Assembly: GCF_014190775.1 (NCBI RefSeq)
Contig: NZ_JACHVP010000001.1
Span: 1,736,001 to 1,800,000 of the forward strand
DNA length: 64,000 nucleotides
Reading direction: 5' to 3'
Source: Leifsonia aquatica
GTDB lineage: Bacteria > Actinomycetota > Actinomycetes > Actinomycetales > Microbacteriaceae
The notes under the pieces are model-generated. The model made no database searches, was not told where the DNA came from, and worked only from the letters and a program-made list of their open reading frames with translations. The first letter of the stretch is position 1. Each line of letters begins with the position of its first letter. The position numbers and the translations under genes are program-made. Shown piece after piece: positions 27,447 through 37,485 of this stretch.

Positions 27447-28850
27447 GTGACCTCCCCTGCCCCGGACCCCCGACCGCGCGGGAGCCGGGTGGGCGCCGCC
27501 GTCGCCGCGCTCAGCGTCGGGACGGTGCTCAACCCGCTCAACTCGTCGATGATCGCGGTCGCGCTGGTGTCGCTGCAGCGCGACTTCCGGGTGGATGTGA
27601 CGACGGTCACCTGGGTGATCACCTCCTTCTATCTGGCCTCTGCGGCGGGGCAGCCGCTCATGGGGCGGCTCGCCGACCGGTTCGGGCCGCGCCGGCTGTT
27701 CCTGTTCGGGATGATCGTCGTTGCGATCGCCTGCGCCGTCACGCCGTTCGTGCAGTCCTTCGCCGCCGTCTGCGCCGGCCGGGTCGCCCTGGCGATCGGG
27801 ACGGCGACCGCCTTCCCCTCCGCCATCGCCATGTTGCGGCCGCTCTCCGCCGGGACGGACGTCGGCACCCCGCGGCTGCTGGGACGCCTCCAGATCGCCA
27901 ACACGTCCGGCGCCGCGATCGGCCCCGTGCTCGGCGGGGCGCTCGTCACCTTCCTCGGCTGGCAGTCGATCTTCTGGGTGAACGTGCCGCTCGCCGCGCT
28001 CGCGTTCGTCGGGGTGTGGGTGTTCGCGCCGCGGGACGCCGAGCGGGAGCGCGTGCCGCTGTCGCGCACTCTGGCCGAGTCGGACATCCCGGGCATCCTG
28101 CTCTTCGTCACGACGCTGACCGCGCTGCTCGTGTTCCTGCTCGACCTCTCCCCCGCGCCGCTCTGGTGGCTGCTGCCGATCTTCGCTGCGGCCGGCGCGG
28201 CGTTCGTCTGGCGGGAGCTGCGCACCCGGCACCCGTTCCTCGACCTGCGCCTGCTCGCTGCGAACCGCCGGCTGATGATGGTGTACCTCTGCTTCGCCAT
28301 CTTCAGCGTCGTCTACTACTCGGCGTTCTTCGGCCTCCCGCAGTACCTGCAGGCGCACGCGGGGTACCCGGCCGGCATCGCGGGCCTCCTGATGTTCCCG
28401 CTGGCCGCGGTCACGATCGTCGCGACGCCCCTGGCGGCCCGGGCGATCGAGCGGGTCGGGCTGCGCCGGACCCTGCTCTGGGGCGCGTCGTCGCTGATCG
28501 TCGGCGCGGCCCTGCTCGGTGTCGCCACGGTCTCGACCGCGCCGTGGGTCGTGCTGGTGCTGACCGCCGCGCTCGGCATCCCCTACTGCGTCGTCAGCAT
28601 CTCGATGAACCAGGCCCTCTACGCGTCGGCGCGGCCGGAGGACAGCGGGGTCGCGGCGGGCATCTTCCAGACCTCGCGTTATGTCGGCGCGATCGTCGCC
28701 ACCACACTCCTCGGGCTGCTCTTCAGCGGCGGGACCACCGGCGGGAGCTGGCTCACCGCCGTCGCCGTCGCGACCGGCCTGGCCGTCGTGCACCTGGGGC
28801 TGCTGGTGTTCGTGCGGCCGGGCGGGCGCGCGGCGGGCGCGGCGGCCTGA
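27447..28850 (+). CDS. MFS transporter, DHA2-like
   Basis: 467-aa exporter with many hydrophobic spans. TM1 block GTVLNPLNSSMIAVALVSLQ, ITSFYLASAAGQPLMGRLADRFGPRR (TM2-3 loop with the MFS D-R-x-G signature) and SGAAIGPVLGGALV (motif C, antiporter group) are visible. It is shorter than the QacA-type protein at 4749 and only weakly similar. The substrate is not predictable from sequence. It converges on the nitronate monooxygenase gene 18 nt away. Confidence 0.88.
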   Translation: MTSPAPDPRPRGSRVGAAVAALSVGTVLNPLNSSMIAVALVSLQRDFRVDVTTVTWVITSFYLASAAGQPLMGRLADRFGPRRLFLFGMIVVAIACAVTPFVQSFAAVCAGRVALAIGTATAFPSAIAMLRPLSAGTDVGTPRLLGRLQIANTSGAAIGPVLGGALVTFLGWQSIFWVNVPLAALAFVGVWVFAPRDAERERVPLSRTLAESDIPGILLFVTTLTALLVFLLDLSPAPLWWLLPIFAAAGAAFVWRELRTRHPFLDLRLLAANRRLMMVYLCFAIFSVVYYSAFFGLPQYLQAHAGYPAGIAGLLMFPLAAVTIVATPLAARAIERVGLRRTLLWGASSLIVGAALLGVATVSTAPWVVLVLTAALGIPYCVVSISMNQALYASARPEDSGVAAGIFQTSRYVGAIVATTLLGLLFSGGTTGGSWLTAVAVATGLAVVHLGLLVFVRPGGRAAGAAA

Positions 28851-28868
28851 GCGGAGCATCGGGTCGGG

Positions 28869-29924
28869 TCAGCGCGAGCGGTCCGGGAGGCCCCGAGCCA
28901 GCTCGGCCAGCACCTCCGCGGCGTCGTCGTGCCGGGCGAGCGCCGCGCTCTGCCCCATCCACAGCGACAGCAGCTCGTCGTCTCCGCGCTCGCCCGCCGT
29001 CCGGCGGAACACCCCGGTGAGCGCGTTCTGCACCGGGAAGGGCGCGATCGTGCCGCCCTCCTCGATCTCGCGGACCGCGCGGTTGCGCAGACCCCGCGCC
29101 AGCCGCCCGCTCATGGCGCGGGTCAGGACGGTGTCCGAGGCCTCGGCCGTGCGGATGCGCGCGCGGTGCGCCTCCGGGGCGGCCGACTGCCGGGTGGCGA
29201 GGAAGGCCGTCCCGACCTGTACGGCGTCCGCGCCGAGGGCGAACGCTGCCGCGACACCGCGCCGATCGGCGATGCCACCTGCCGCGATCACCGGCACCTC
29301 CACGGTGTCCACCACCTGCGGCACGAGCGCGAGACCGCCGACGAGGCTGTCTTCCGCCGGGGCCAGAAAGGAGGGGCGGTGCCCGGCCGACTCGGAGCCC
29401 GACGCGACGACCGCATCCACCCCGCCGGACGCGAGCGCACGCGCCTCGGCGACCGTGGTGGCCGTCCCGATCACGACGATCCCGCGGTCGTGGGCGGCCT
29501 CGACGATCTCCGCCGGCGGCACGCCGAAGATGAAGCTCAGCACGGCGGGCGCGGCCGCGAGCGCCGCCTCGATCTGCTCGTCGAACGACGGCGGCAGCGC
29601 GATCGGCCACGCAGGGCGCTCCGCACCCGCCGCGTCGAACAGGGCACCGAGCGCCTCGACGTACCGCGCGTACTCCTCCCGCTCGACCGGGTGCTCCCCC
29701 GGCAGCTCGAGCGGGAGCCACAGGTTGAGGGCGAACGGGCGGTCCGTCCGGGAGCGGAGGGCCGCAGCGGTCGCCCGGATGCGGTCGGCCGTGAAGCCGT
29801 AGAGCCCGAACGATCCGAGGCCGCCCGCCGCGCTGACGGCCGTGGTCAGCTCCACGGAGGAGAGGCCGCCGAACGGGCCCAGCACCAGCGGCAGCTCCAC
29901 GCCGACGAGCTCTTCGAAACGCAT
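28869..29924 (-). CDS. Nitronate monooxygenase-like FMN protein
   Basis: TIM-barrel flavoprotein of the 2-nitropropane dioxygenase/nitronate monooxygenase family, 351 aa. FEELVGVELPLVLGPFGG at the N-terminus, IGTATTVAEARALASGGVDAVVASGSESAGH and the phosphate-binding IAAGGIADRRG followed by GADAVQVGTAFLA are the family motifs. ATG 29924 is chosen over the upstream ATG because GGGAGG precedes it with good spacing and the family sequence begins there. The role would be detoxification of nitronates; related enoyl-ACP reductases cannot be excluded. Confidence 0.86.
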   Translation of the reverse strand: MRFEELVGVELPLVLGPFGGLSSVELTTAVSAAGGLGSFGLYGFTADRIRATAAALRSRTDRPFALNLWLPLELPGEHPVEREEYARYVEALGALFDAAGAERPAWPIALPPSFDEQIEAALAAAPAVLSFIFGVPPAEIVEAAHDRGIVVIGTATTVAEARALASGGVDAVVASGSESAGHRPSFLAPAEDSLVGGLALVPQVVDTVEVPVIAAGGIADRRGVAAAFALGADAVQVGTAFLATRQSAAPEAHRARIRTAEASDTVLTRAMSGRLARGLRNRAVREIEEGGTIAPFPVQNALTGVFRRTAGERGDDELLSLWMGQSAALARHDDAAEVLAELARGLPDRSR

Positions 29925-30004
29925 TCCGGCCTCCCGACGCCGCGTGCCCGTGCGCACGCCTCCGACGCGACAAGCCTATCCGCGCCGCCACAGCGCGGAC
30001 CGGG

Positions 30005-30010
30005 TACCGT
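30005..30010 (+). promoter_or_regulatory. -10 hexamer for the hydrolase gene (leaderless)
   Basis: TACCGT ends 7 nt before ATG 30018. Confidence 0.5.
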
Positions 30011-30017
30011 CGAAGGG

Positions 30018-30677
30018 ATGGACATCACCGCCCCCACCTCGCTCGGTCCGGGTCGCCTCGTGGTCGCGGCGGCGGACGCTCCGCGCGCACTGCTCTGGCT
30101 CGGCCACGGCGCCGGCGGCGGCATCGACGCCGTCGACCTGGACGCGCTCGCGCACGCCCTGCCCGCGTCCGGCATCTCCGTCGCCCGCTACGAGCAGCCC
30201 TGGCGGGTCGCCGGCAAGCGCGTCGCCTCCCGTCCCGAGGCGCTGGACATCGCGTGGCGCGAGACGGCACCGGTCGTGGCGGACCTCGCGGCGGGCCTCC
30301 CGCTGTTCGTCGGCGGTCGCAGCGCCGGCGCCCGGGTCGCCTGCCGCACCGCGACGGAGCTCGGCGCCGCCGGAGTCGTCTGCCTCGCCTTCCCGCTGCA
30401 CCCGCCGGGGCGACCCGAGAAGTCGCGCCTCGACGAGCTGCTGCTCCCGGACGTGCCGGTGCTGGTACTCCAAGGAGACCGTGACACGTTCGGGACGGCC
30501 GAGACGGTGGCGGCCGAGGCGGCGGCCCGGGACGGGGTCCGGGTTGTCGCCGTTCCGGGCGCCGACCACGGCATGAAGACCCTGAAGTCGTCGCCTCTCG
30601 GCGCGGCGGCGGTGCGGGAGCTGATCGGGTCGACGGTCGCCGGGTTCGTGGACGAGGTCGTCGGCCGAGGCGCCTGA
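30018..30677 (+). CDS. Alpha/beta hydrolase (KANL3/Tex30-like)
   Basis: 219 aa. The oxyanion region LWLGHGAGGGID, the nucleophile elbow GGRSAGARVA (serine about residue 103), the acid in LVLQGDRDTFG and the histidine in VPGADHGMKTL make a complete catalytic triad. This pattern fits the Tex30/KANL3 group of dienelactone hydrolase-like proteins. The substrate is unknown. It is divergent from the nitronate monooxygenase gene and followed by the FtsX-type ABC operon with a separate promoter. Confidence 0.85.
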   Translation: MDITAPTSLGPGRLVVAAADAPRALLWLGHGAGGGIDAVDLDALAHALPASGISVARYEQPWRVAGKRVASRPEALDIAWRETAPVVADLAAGLPLFVGGRSAGARVACRTATELGAAGVVCLAFPLHPPGRPEKSRLDELLLPDVPVLVLQGDRDTFGTAETVAAEAAARDGVRVVAVPGADHGMKTLKSSPLGAAAVRELIGSTVAGFVDEVVGRGA

Positions 30678-30737
30678 CCGCGGTACGATCGTCGCCGCCC
30701 CGCGCGCACGCGCACAAAAACACCGTCCCCGTCGCGA

Positions 30738-30743
30738 TACGGT
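30738..30743 (+). promoter_or_regulatory. -10 hexamer for the FtsX-type ABC operon
   Basis: TACGGT ends 6 nt before ATG 30750. It is the only promoter seen for the four-gene operon. Confidence 0.55.
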
Positions 30744-30749
30744 GAGGGG

Positions 30750-33700
30750 ATGCGCGTGGGGGCTCGGACGGAGGGACGCATCCGTGCGTTCTGGCCGCAG
30801 CGTTCGCGCGCGCAGGCGGGCGTTCTCGCGGCGACTGCTCTGACGGTCGTCGTGATCGCCTTCCTCGCCTGCACCATGGCGGGGCTGGCCGTGCGCTCGC
30901 CGACGCTCGCGGTGCGCCAGAGCATCGAGGCCGGGCCCGCGGCGACCGTCGCGGAGGCGTACCAGTCGGCGCTCGATCCGGACGATGCACGCGCTCAGGA
31001 CCGTACCGTGCGATCCGTCCTCGCCCGGCAGTTCCGGGCGGCGCCGGTGACGGTCGACCGGACCGCCTTCGCCGCGTCCGTCGCGATCGGCGGCGACCGG
31101 ACCGCGCTGCTCCTGACCGATGCGGCGGACCTGCGTGCGCGCGCCGACCTGCGTTCCGGGACGTGGCCAAAGGGGGACTCCGAGGTCGCCGTCGACGCCG
31201 CCCTGGCCCGCGCGGCCGGCCTGGAGGTCGGCGCACGGCTGCCGCTGACCGCCGATGCCGGCACGGTCGGTGTCGTCGTCTCCGGGATCTGGGCGCCGAA
31301 GGATGCCGCTGCGCCCGCCTGGCTCGGCGTCACCGCCGGGACCGGCGGCACCGATGGACGCCTGATCGGCAACTCGGGCCTCCTCACCGCGGTCACCACC
31401 TCGGTGACGGCGCAGTGGGTCGTCACGCCCGACGCGTCGCGCGTGACGGCGGCGGACCTCCCGCGCCTCCGGACCGGCTACACCGATGCCGTCGGTGCCC
31501 TGACCGACTCCGAGGCGGCGTCGGGGCCGTTCACGCCTCTCGGGCAGGCCGCCGCGACCGTGGCAGACATGCAGCAGTCCGTCGGCGCCCTGGCCGCCGT
31601 CCTTCCCGTGCCGCTCGCGCTGCTCGCCGTCTGCTCGACCATCTCGCTCGTCCTCCTGGCGCGGCTGCTGGCCCGGTCCCGGCTCGGCGAGACCCGGGTG
31701 CTGCGCGCCCGCGGGGCGACAGTGGGCACGCTGGTGCGCGCCGATGCTGCCGAGTCCGCGCTCGTCGCGCTCATCGCCACCGCGATCGGCGCTGCACTCG
31801 CGCTCGCCGTGCTCGCAACCACCGGAGCGGGCTCCGCCACCGGGCTCCCGGAGGCCGTGCTCGCGGCGATCGTGCCGGCCGCGGCGGTGCTCGTGGTCGC
31901 CGTCGCGGCCACCGCGGTCGTGACCGCCGTCACCGCACGGTCGGCCGACTCCGCTCCCGGGCAGGTGGAGTCGGGCCGGGTGCGTTCGGCCGCCTCCCTC
32001 ACCCTCGGCGTGCTCGCGCTGGCGGCCGCTGGAGTGACGCTCTGGCGGTTCCTCTCCTACGGCGCGCCGGATGCGGACGGGAGGGTCGACCCGGTCGGCA
32101 CCGTCGCCCCCGCAGCCGTGCTCTGCGCCGTGGTGGTCGCCGCACTGGTCGCGCTCGGACCCGTCGCCGCCGGCGTCGAACGGCTGGCCGCGCGTCGCAG
32201 GGGCCTCGCGGCGGTGCTGCCCGCCCGGCAGGTGAGCCGCGGCGTCCAGCTGGTCGCCGCCCCGGTCGCGCTCGTCGTGCTCGCGGTCGGCGCCGCCACT
32301 TTCGCGGCGGGGTACGTCGGGACGTGGTCCGGCTTCCTCCACGACTCGTCGCGGCTGGTGGCGGGGGCGGACGTGCGGGTGGACCTCGGTGTCGCGGGCA
32401 GCGTGCGCGGGGCCGGGGACCTCCCGCCGACCGACCGGTTCGCCGACATCCCGACCGTATCGACCGCCGCTCCCGCGCTCGTGACGGACGCGACGCTCGG
32501 TCAGGAGGACGTGACCCTGGTCGCCGCACCCGCCCGCGCGCTGCCCACGCTGGTCGACGTGGGCGCCTACATGTTCGCGCCGCGTGCCGCCGCTCAGCAG
32601 CTGACGGCCCAGGATCCGCTGCGAGGTGTGGCGCTCGGCGACGGCGCGCACACCATCGCAGCGGTCGTGACCGCGACGGTTCCCGGAGGCGGGGTCCCCG
32701 CGCCGGCCGTTCGGCTGACGTTCTGGGTGAGCGACGGGAACGGCGCCGTCGCCCCGCTGTCAGCGGCACCGGTCGCGGGAGGCGCACCCGGGCGGGTCTC
32801 CGCCGCCATCCCGGACGGCGGCCCGTGGTCGCTCGTCGCCGTGGACACCCACCTCGACACCGGCGCGACCGCCGTCCCGGTCCAGGTCCGGATCACCGAC
32901 GTGGATGCGGGAGGGCCGCTCACGACGAGCGGCTGGAAGCCGGCGTCTGCGGCCTTCGGGTCCGCGTTCACCGTGACGAACGGCACGGCAGGCGCCCTCG
33001 GTTTCGACTCCCCGCTCGTGCCCGCCGGCAGCGACGAGGCGGTGCGCCTGCTCCCCGGGTCGGGCGGCGACGTCCCGGTGATCGTCACCCGGGCGACCGC
33101 AGACGCTGCCGGGCTCGATACCGGCGCACGCATCGAACTCGACTCGCCGTGGGCGACCCTCCAGGGCACGGTCGCGGGCGTCGTCGCCGCCGTTCCCGGG
33201 ACCTCCGACCAGAGCGCCGTCCTCGTCGACCTCCGCGCGCTCGACGACCAGATGCTCCGCACCGCCCCGACCGTCCCGCGACTGGGCTCGATCTGGCTCG
33301 CCACGCCCGACCCGCAGCGGGTGGCCCACGCTGCACAGCAGGCGGGCGGTGCCGACGCCGTCGTCACCGATGCGTCGGGCGCCTTCGTCGCGCGCTTCAT
33401 GGCGAGCGCCGTCGCCGCGCTGTGGCTGGGAGCGGCGGGATGCGCGCTCCTCGCGGTGGTGGCCGTCGCGGCCGCTGCCCTGTCGGCCCTCCGCGACAGA
33501 CGTGCCGAGGTGGTCGTGCTGCGCGCCGTCGGCGTCGGTTCGCGGCAGCAGGTGTCCGCGCGGCGACGCGAACTCGCCGGAGTCGTGCTCGGCGCCGCCC
33601 TGGTCGGCGTGGTCGGCGGCCTGGCCGTCTTCCTCCTGGCCGGGAACGCCCTCGCCCGCCTGTCGGTCGTCACCGCACCGAGCACGCTCTCCGTGCAAGG

Positions 33701-33833
33701 ACGGCTCGACCCGATCGGGCTGGCGGTCGCGATCGGTGCGCTGGCCGTCGCGGTGGCCGTCGTCCTGTGGCTCTACGGACGCGCCGTCCGGCGCCAGACC
33801 GCCGACACCTCGTACCGGGCGGAGACGCGATGA
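30750..33833 (+). CDS. FtsX-like ABC permease, large (1027 aa)
   Basis: Membrane subunit of a MacB/LolC-type ABC system. An N-terminal span (about residues 22-48) is followed by an extracytoplasmic domain of about 210 residues, a three-span FtsX core (VPLALLAVCSTISLVLLARLLARSRLGETRVLRARGA), further spans, a second large external region (about 545-880) and a final FtsX core containing ALRDRRAEVVVLRAVGVG. This is the ten-span duplicated form. Such systems move lipids, lipoproteins or peptides or transmit force, rather than import solutes. Its stop overlaps the next start by ATGA. Confidence 0.88.
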   Translation: MRVGARTEGRIRAFWPQRSRAQAGVLAATALTVVVIAFLACTMAGLAVRSPTLAVRQSIEAGPAATVAEAYQSALDPDDARAQDRTVRSVLARQFRAAPVTVDRTAFAASVAIGGDRTALLLTDAADLRARADLRSGTWPKGDSEVAVDAALARAAGLEVGARLPLTADAGTVGVVVSGIWAPKDAAAPAWLGVTAGTGGTDGRLIGNSGLLTAVTTSVTAQWVVTPDASRVTAADLPRLRTGYTDAVGALTDSEAASGPFTPLGQAAATVADMQQSVGALAAVLPVPLALLAVCSTISLVLLARLLARSRLGETRVLRARGATVGTLVRADAAESALVALIATAIGAALALAVLATTGAGSATGLPEAVLAAIVPAAAVLVVAVAATAVVTAVTARSADSAPGQVESGRVRSAASLTLGVLALAAAGVTLWRFLSYGAPDADGRVDPVGTVAPAAVLCAVVVAALVALGPVAAGVERLAARRRGLAAVLPARQVSRGVQLVAAPVALVVLAVGAATFAAGYVGTWSGFLHDSSRLVAGADVRVDLGVAGSVRGAGDLPPTDRFADIPTVSTAAPALVTDATLGQEDVTLVAAPARALPTLVDVGAYMFAPRAAAQQLTAQDPLRGVALGDGAHTIAAVVTATVPGGGVPAPAVRLTFWVSDGNGAVAPLSAAPVAGGAPGRVSAAIPDGGPWSLVAVDTHLDTGATAVPVQVRITDVDAGGPLTTSGWKPASAAFGSAFTVTNGTAGALGFDSPLVPAGSDEAVRLLPGSGGDVPVIVTRATADAAGLDTGARIELDSPWATLQGTVAGVVAAVPGTSDQSAVLVDLRALDDQMLRTAPTVPRLGSIWLATPDPQRVAHAAQQAGGADAVVTDASGAFVARFMASAVAALWLGAAGCALLAVVAVAAAALSALRDRRAEVVVLRAVGVGSRQQVSARRRELAGVVLGAALVGVVGGLAVFLLAGNALARLSVVTAPSTLSVQGRLDPIGLAVAIGALAVAVAVVLWLYGRAVRRQTADTSYRAETR

Positions 33834-36571
33834 GCCGGCGCTCCCTCCTCTCCGCTCCCGCGCTCGCGGCGCGGGCGTTCGCCGCCTCCCGCGGTGGCCT
33901 CGCCCTGCTCGGCGTCGTCGTGCTGATCGCGACGACGGCGGTGTCGGCCTGGCCGCGCTTCGCGGACGGCCTCCTCGGCGACGAGCTGCACTACCGCGTC
34001 GAGGAGGCGACCCCGGCCAACCGCGACCTGCTCACGTCGGTAGTGACGGGGATGTCGTCGATGTCGGCCACGCCGTCCACCGGCGCCGCCGATCCCGCCG
34101 CCGTGTGGAACGGGATGCCGGCCGCGCTCGCCGCCGCGCGCTCGGGCATGCTCCCGGCGCTCTCGGCGGTCACGCTCCCCGGCGATTTCGCCGCGCGGAG
34201 CGACGACGTCGCCACCGAGGGTCCGGCCGGGGCGGCGGGGAACACGCAGTACGTCACCGACGTGGAGGCGTACCAGCGTCTGCGGGAGTCGGCCACGCTC
34301 GATGCCGGCACGTGGCCGGCTGCCCTGCCGAGCACGACAGCGAGCGGCACCCCCGCCGAGGGCACGACGATCGACGTCGTCATGGCGACGGAGGCCGCGA
34401 CGCTGCTCGGCTGGAAGGTCGGCGAGACCCGCACCGCGTTCTCGACCGGCTCCTTCCGGCTCCGGCTCAGCGGCACGGTGCACCCGCGGGCGTCCGGCTC
34501 CGACCTCTGGGCGCTCGGAACGCTCCGGGCGCACGGCAGCTACGCCGACCTCGGCGACGCGGGCAAGCTCTACCGCGCGGTCGCCTGGGTCGATCCGGAC
34601 TCCTGGACGCGCATAGCGCCCCTCTTCACCGCGACCTCCACGCAGGCCTGGCTCCCCGTCTCCCCCGCGGCATTCTCGGTGGACCGCTTGGATGCCGTGC
34701 GCTCGTCGCTCGCCCGCTTCCTGTCCAGTCCGCCCCCTGCGACCTTCGACGGCACCCCGACGGCGCTGCGGTTCTCCACCTCCCTCGACCGCACGCTCGA
34801 CGACTACGTCACCCGCGCGCAGCCCGCGAACACGCTCTTCGCCATCCTGGCCGCTGGCCCGATCGGCGTCGCGTTCGCGGTCCTCGTGCTCGGAGTGCGG
34901 CTGCTGCTCGGGCGCCGGCGCGAGACGCTCGCGCTGCTGGCGGCTCGCGGCGCCTCCCCGGCCCGCCTGCGACTCGGTCTCGCCGTCGACACCGCCGTCG
35001 TCTCCGTTCCGGCCGCGGCCCTGGGACTGACGGCCGCGCTGCTCCTGACTCCTGGTGTCGACACGATCGCGCTGCCCGTCGCGCTCGCGGTGCTCTGCGC
35101 ACTCGCGCCTCCCGCCCTCTGCGCCGTCGCCGCCGGGCGGCTCGGCCCGGGCGACGACCTCCGGAGCGAGCACGCCGTCCGCCGCCGCTGGGGCTGGGTG
35201 CTGGAGGTCCTCGTCGTCGGGCTCGCCGCTCTCGGGGTGGCCGCCCTCTTCCAGCGCGGGCTCGCCCCGCGGGATGCCGGGCTCGGCGTCGACCCGCTCC
35301 TGGCGGTCACGCCGGTGCTGATCGCCCTCGCCGCCTGCGTGATCGTCCTCCGCGTCTATCCCCTCCCCCTGGCGTGGCTGGCCCGCTCCCTGCGCCGGCG
35401 CCGCGGCCCGGTAGCCTATCTGGGCGCGGCGGGCGCCCTCCGTGCCCGCTCGGGCGGTCTCTGGCCGGTCTTCGCCGTGGTGCTCGGCGTCGCGATCGCG
35501 GTGTTCTCCGCGAGCGTGCTCAGCACCGAGCGCTCCGGCATCGAGACGGGCGCGCTCGCCCGCGTCGGCGCCGACCTCAGCGTGACCGCGCCGACGACGT
35601 TCAGCGACGCCCAGGTGAAGGGCCTGCGCACCGCACCGGGCGTCGCAGCGAGCGCCGTGGTCGAGTGGGCGGGCGGCGTGCGCGTGCAGGCCGGATCGCA
35701 GGGCGGCGAGCTGTCGGGATACCTGGTCGACCCGGTCGAGCTCGCCCGGGTGCAGTCGGGCATCCCGGAGTCCGCACGCGTCTCGGCTGCGCTCCCGCAG
35801 AAGGACTCCGCCCGCACCGGCGCCGTCATCGGCGGCTTCGATCCGGCGATCCCGGTGACGAGCGCCATCCTCTACGGACGCACCGCCGTCCATCTCGGCG
35901 TCACCGAGTTCTCCTTCGCGCCGGGCATCTACATCCGGGACAGCCAGTGGGCGATCATCGACCGCACGGCCCTGCCCGCCTCCGCGGAGATCACCGGCGC
36001 GCCCCAGACCGTGCTGGTCGCCCTCGCCCCCGGCGCCGATCCGGGAACGGTCCACCGCGAACTCGCCGCCATCGCGGGCGACGGCGCGACCATCGGTGAC
36101 GCCCGGCTCGAGCAGACGGCCTTGCGTCAGGCGCCGCTCGTGGCCGGGCTCGAGACCGTCGCGCTGCTGTCCATCGCCCTGTCGGCACTGATGTGCGTCG
36201 GCGCCCTCCTGCTCGCGCTCGTGATCGGCACCGCCGCGCGCACCCGGCTGGTCGCCACCCTGCGCACCATCGGCTACACCTCCCGCCAGACCGCGGCCCT
36301 GCTCGGCTGGGAGCTCGGGCCGCTCCTGATCGTCGGGATCGTCGCCGGCGTCCTGGTCGGCATCGCTCTGCCGGCGATCGTGCTCGCCCCGATCGACCTC
36401 AGCGGGTTCACGGGCGGCCCGATCGCACCGGAGGTCGTCATCGACCCCGGGCTCATCGCTCTGGCGGCGGGAGGCTTCGCCCTCTCGACCGTCGCCGTCA
36501 CACTCATCGCGCTCGCCGTCGCACGCCGCCGCTCTCCGGCCGCCGTGCTGCGGGTAGGAGGGGAAGAATGA
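33830..36571 (+). CDS. FtsX-like ABC permease, second (913 aa)
   Basis: Partner of the preceding permease with similar duplicated architecture. An N-terminal span (GLALLGVVVLIATTAVSAWPRF) comes first, then an external domain of about 260 residues and the FtsX core RLLLGRRRETLALLAARGAS. After the middle spans a second external region leads to the C-terminal core LLALVIGTAARTRLVATLRTIG. The DELHYRVEEATPANRDLLTSV segment after the first span is conserved among actinobacterial homologues. The ATG lies in the ATGA overlap and the stop overlaps the ATPase start likewise. Confidence 0.87.
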   Translation: MSRRSLLSAPALAARAFAASRGGLALLGVVVLIATTAVSAWPRFADGLLGDELHYRVEEATPANRDLLTSVVTGMSSMSATPSTGAADPAAVWNGMPAALAAARSGMLPALSAVTLPGDFAARSDDVATEGPAGAAGNTQYVTDVEAYQRLRESATLDAGTWPAALPSTTASGTPAEGTTIDVVMATEAATLLGWKVGETRTAFSTGSFRLRLSGTVHPRASGSDLWALGTLRAHGSYADLGDAGKLYRAVAWVDPDSWTRIAPLFTATSTQAWLPVSPAAFSVDRLDAVRSSLARFLSSPPPATFDGTPTALRFSTSLDRTLDDYVTRAQPANTLFAILAAGPIGVAFAVLVLGVRLLLGRRRETLALLAARGASPARLRLGLAVDTAVVSVPAAALGLTAALLLTPGVDTIALPVALAVLCALAPPALCAVAAGRLGPGDDLRSEHAVRRRWGWVLEVLVVGLAALGVAALFQRGLAPRDAGLGVDPLLAVTPVLIALAACVIVLRVYPLPLAWLARSLRRRRGPVAYLGAAGALRARSGGLWPVFAVVLGVAIAVFSASVLSTERSGIETGALARVGADLSVTAPTTFSDAQVKGLRTAPGVAASAVVEWAGGVRVQAGSQGGELSGYLVDPVELARVQSGIPESARVSAALPQKDSARTGAVIGGFDPAIPVTSAILYGRTAVHLGVTEFSFAPGIYIRDSQWAIIDRTALPASAEITGAPQTVLVALAPGADPGTVHRELAAIAGDGATIGDARLEQTALRQAPLVAGLETVALLSIALSALMCVGALLLALVIGTAARTRLVATLRTIGYTSRQTAALLGWELGPLLIVGIVAGVLVGIALPAIVLAPIDLSGFTGGPIAPEVVIDPGLIALAAGGFALSTVAVTLIALAVARRRSPAAVLRVGGEE

Positions 36572-37485
36572 CCGTCATGCCGCATGACCGCCCGGACGCG
36601 GGCATCGAATGCTCCGACCTCGTCCGCATCTTCACCGCCGAGGGCGTGGAGGTGCAGGCGCTGCAGGGCCTCAACCTGCGCGTCCGCGGCGGCGAGCTCG
36701 TGGCGATCGTCGGCGCCTCCGGCTCGGGCAAGTCCACGCTGCTCGGAATCCTCTCCGGGCTCGACAAGCCCACCGCCGGCGCCGCCTCCGTCGCCGGCCG
36801 CGACCTGCTCGCGCTGACCGCCAGGCAGCGCGTCGACTACCGACGCCGCACGGTCGGCTTCGTCTGGCAGCAGACCTCACGCAACCTCCTCCCCTACCTC
36901 ACGGCCCGCGAGAACATCGCGCTCACCATGTCGCTGGCGCGCCGTCCCGACCGGGTCGAGCGCAGCCGCGACCTCCTGGACCTGCTGGAGGTGTCGCACT
37001 GCGCCGACCGCCGGCCCGCCGAGATGTCCGGCGGCGAGCAGCAGCGCGTCGCCATCGCCGTCGGACTGGCGAACGAGCCCGCCGTGCTGCTCGCCGACGA
37101 GCCGACGGGTGAACTCGATGAGCACACCTCGGCGGACGTGCTGGAGGCGATGCGCGGCGTCAACCGCGAGCTCGGCGTCACGACCCTCATCGTCACGCAC
37201 GACCCCGCGGTGTCGGAGCACGTCGCGCGGACCATTCAGATCCGCGACGGCCGCACCTCCACGGAGGTGCTGCGGCGCACCGGGCGGACCGAGAGCGGGG
37301 ACGAGCACACCGTCGCCGAGGAGTTCGCGGTGCTGGACCGGGTCGGGCGCCTCCAGCTGCCCCCCGAGTACCTCAGCGCGCTCTCGATGCGCGATCGGGT
37401 GCGCCTCGCACTCGAGTCCGACCACGTCGGGGTCTTCCCGCACCAGGACCGCGAGGACGACGGGAGCCACGATGACCAGCGCTGA
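36568..37485 (+). CDS. ABC ATPase with AbrB-like C-terminal extension
   Basis: 305 aa. The ATPase domain (about 12-225) has Walker A GASGSGKST, signature MSGGEQQRVAIAVGL, Walker B AVLLADEPTGELDE and H-loop VTHD, the MacB/LolD type that serves FtsX permeases. Beyond the domain, about 70 residues contain EEFAVLDRVGRLQLPPEYL followed by RDRVRLALESDHVGVFP, which resembles an AbrB/SpoVT swapped-hairpin strand pattern; its role is unknown. Acidic tail HQDREDDGSHDD. It overlaps the next gene by 14 nt. Confidence 0.87.
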   Translation: MTVMPHDRPDAGIECSDLVRIFTAEGVEVQALQGLNLRVRGGELVAIVGASGSGKSTLLGILSGLDKPTAGAASVAGRDLLALTARQRVDYRRRTVGFVWQQTSRNLLPYLTARENIALTMSLARRPDRVERSRDLLDLLEVSHCADRRPAEMSGGEQQRVAIAVGLANEPAVLLADEPTGELDEHTSADVLEAMRGVNRELGVTTLIVTHDPAVSEHVARTIQIRDGRTSTEVLRRTGRTESGDEHTVAEEFAVLDRVGRLQLPPEYLSALSMRDRVRLALESDHVGVFPHQDREDDGSHDDQR

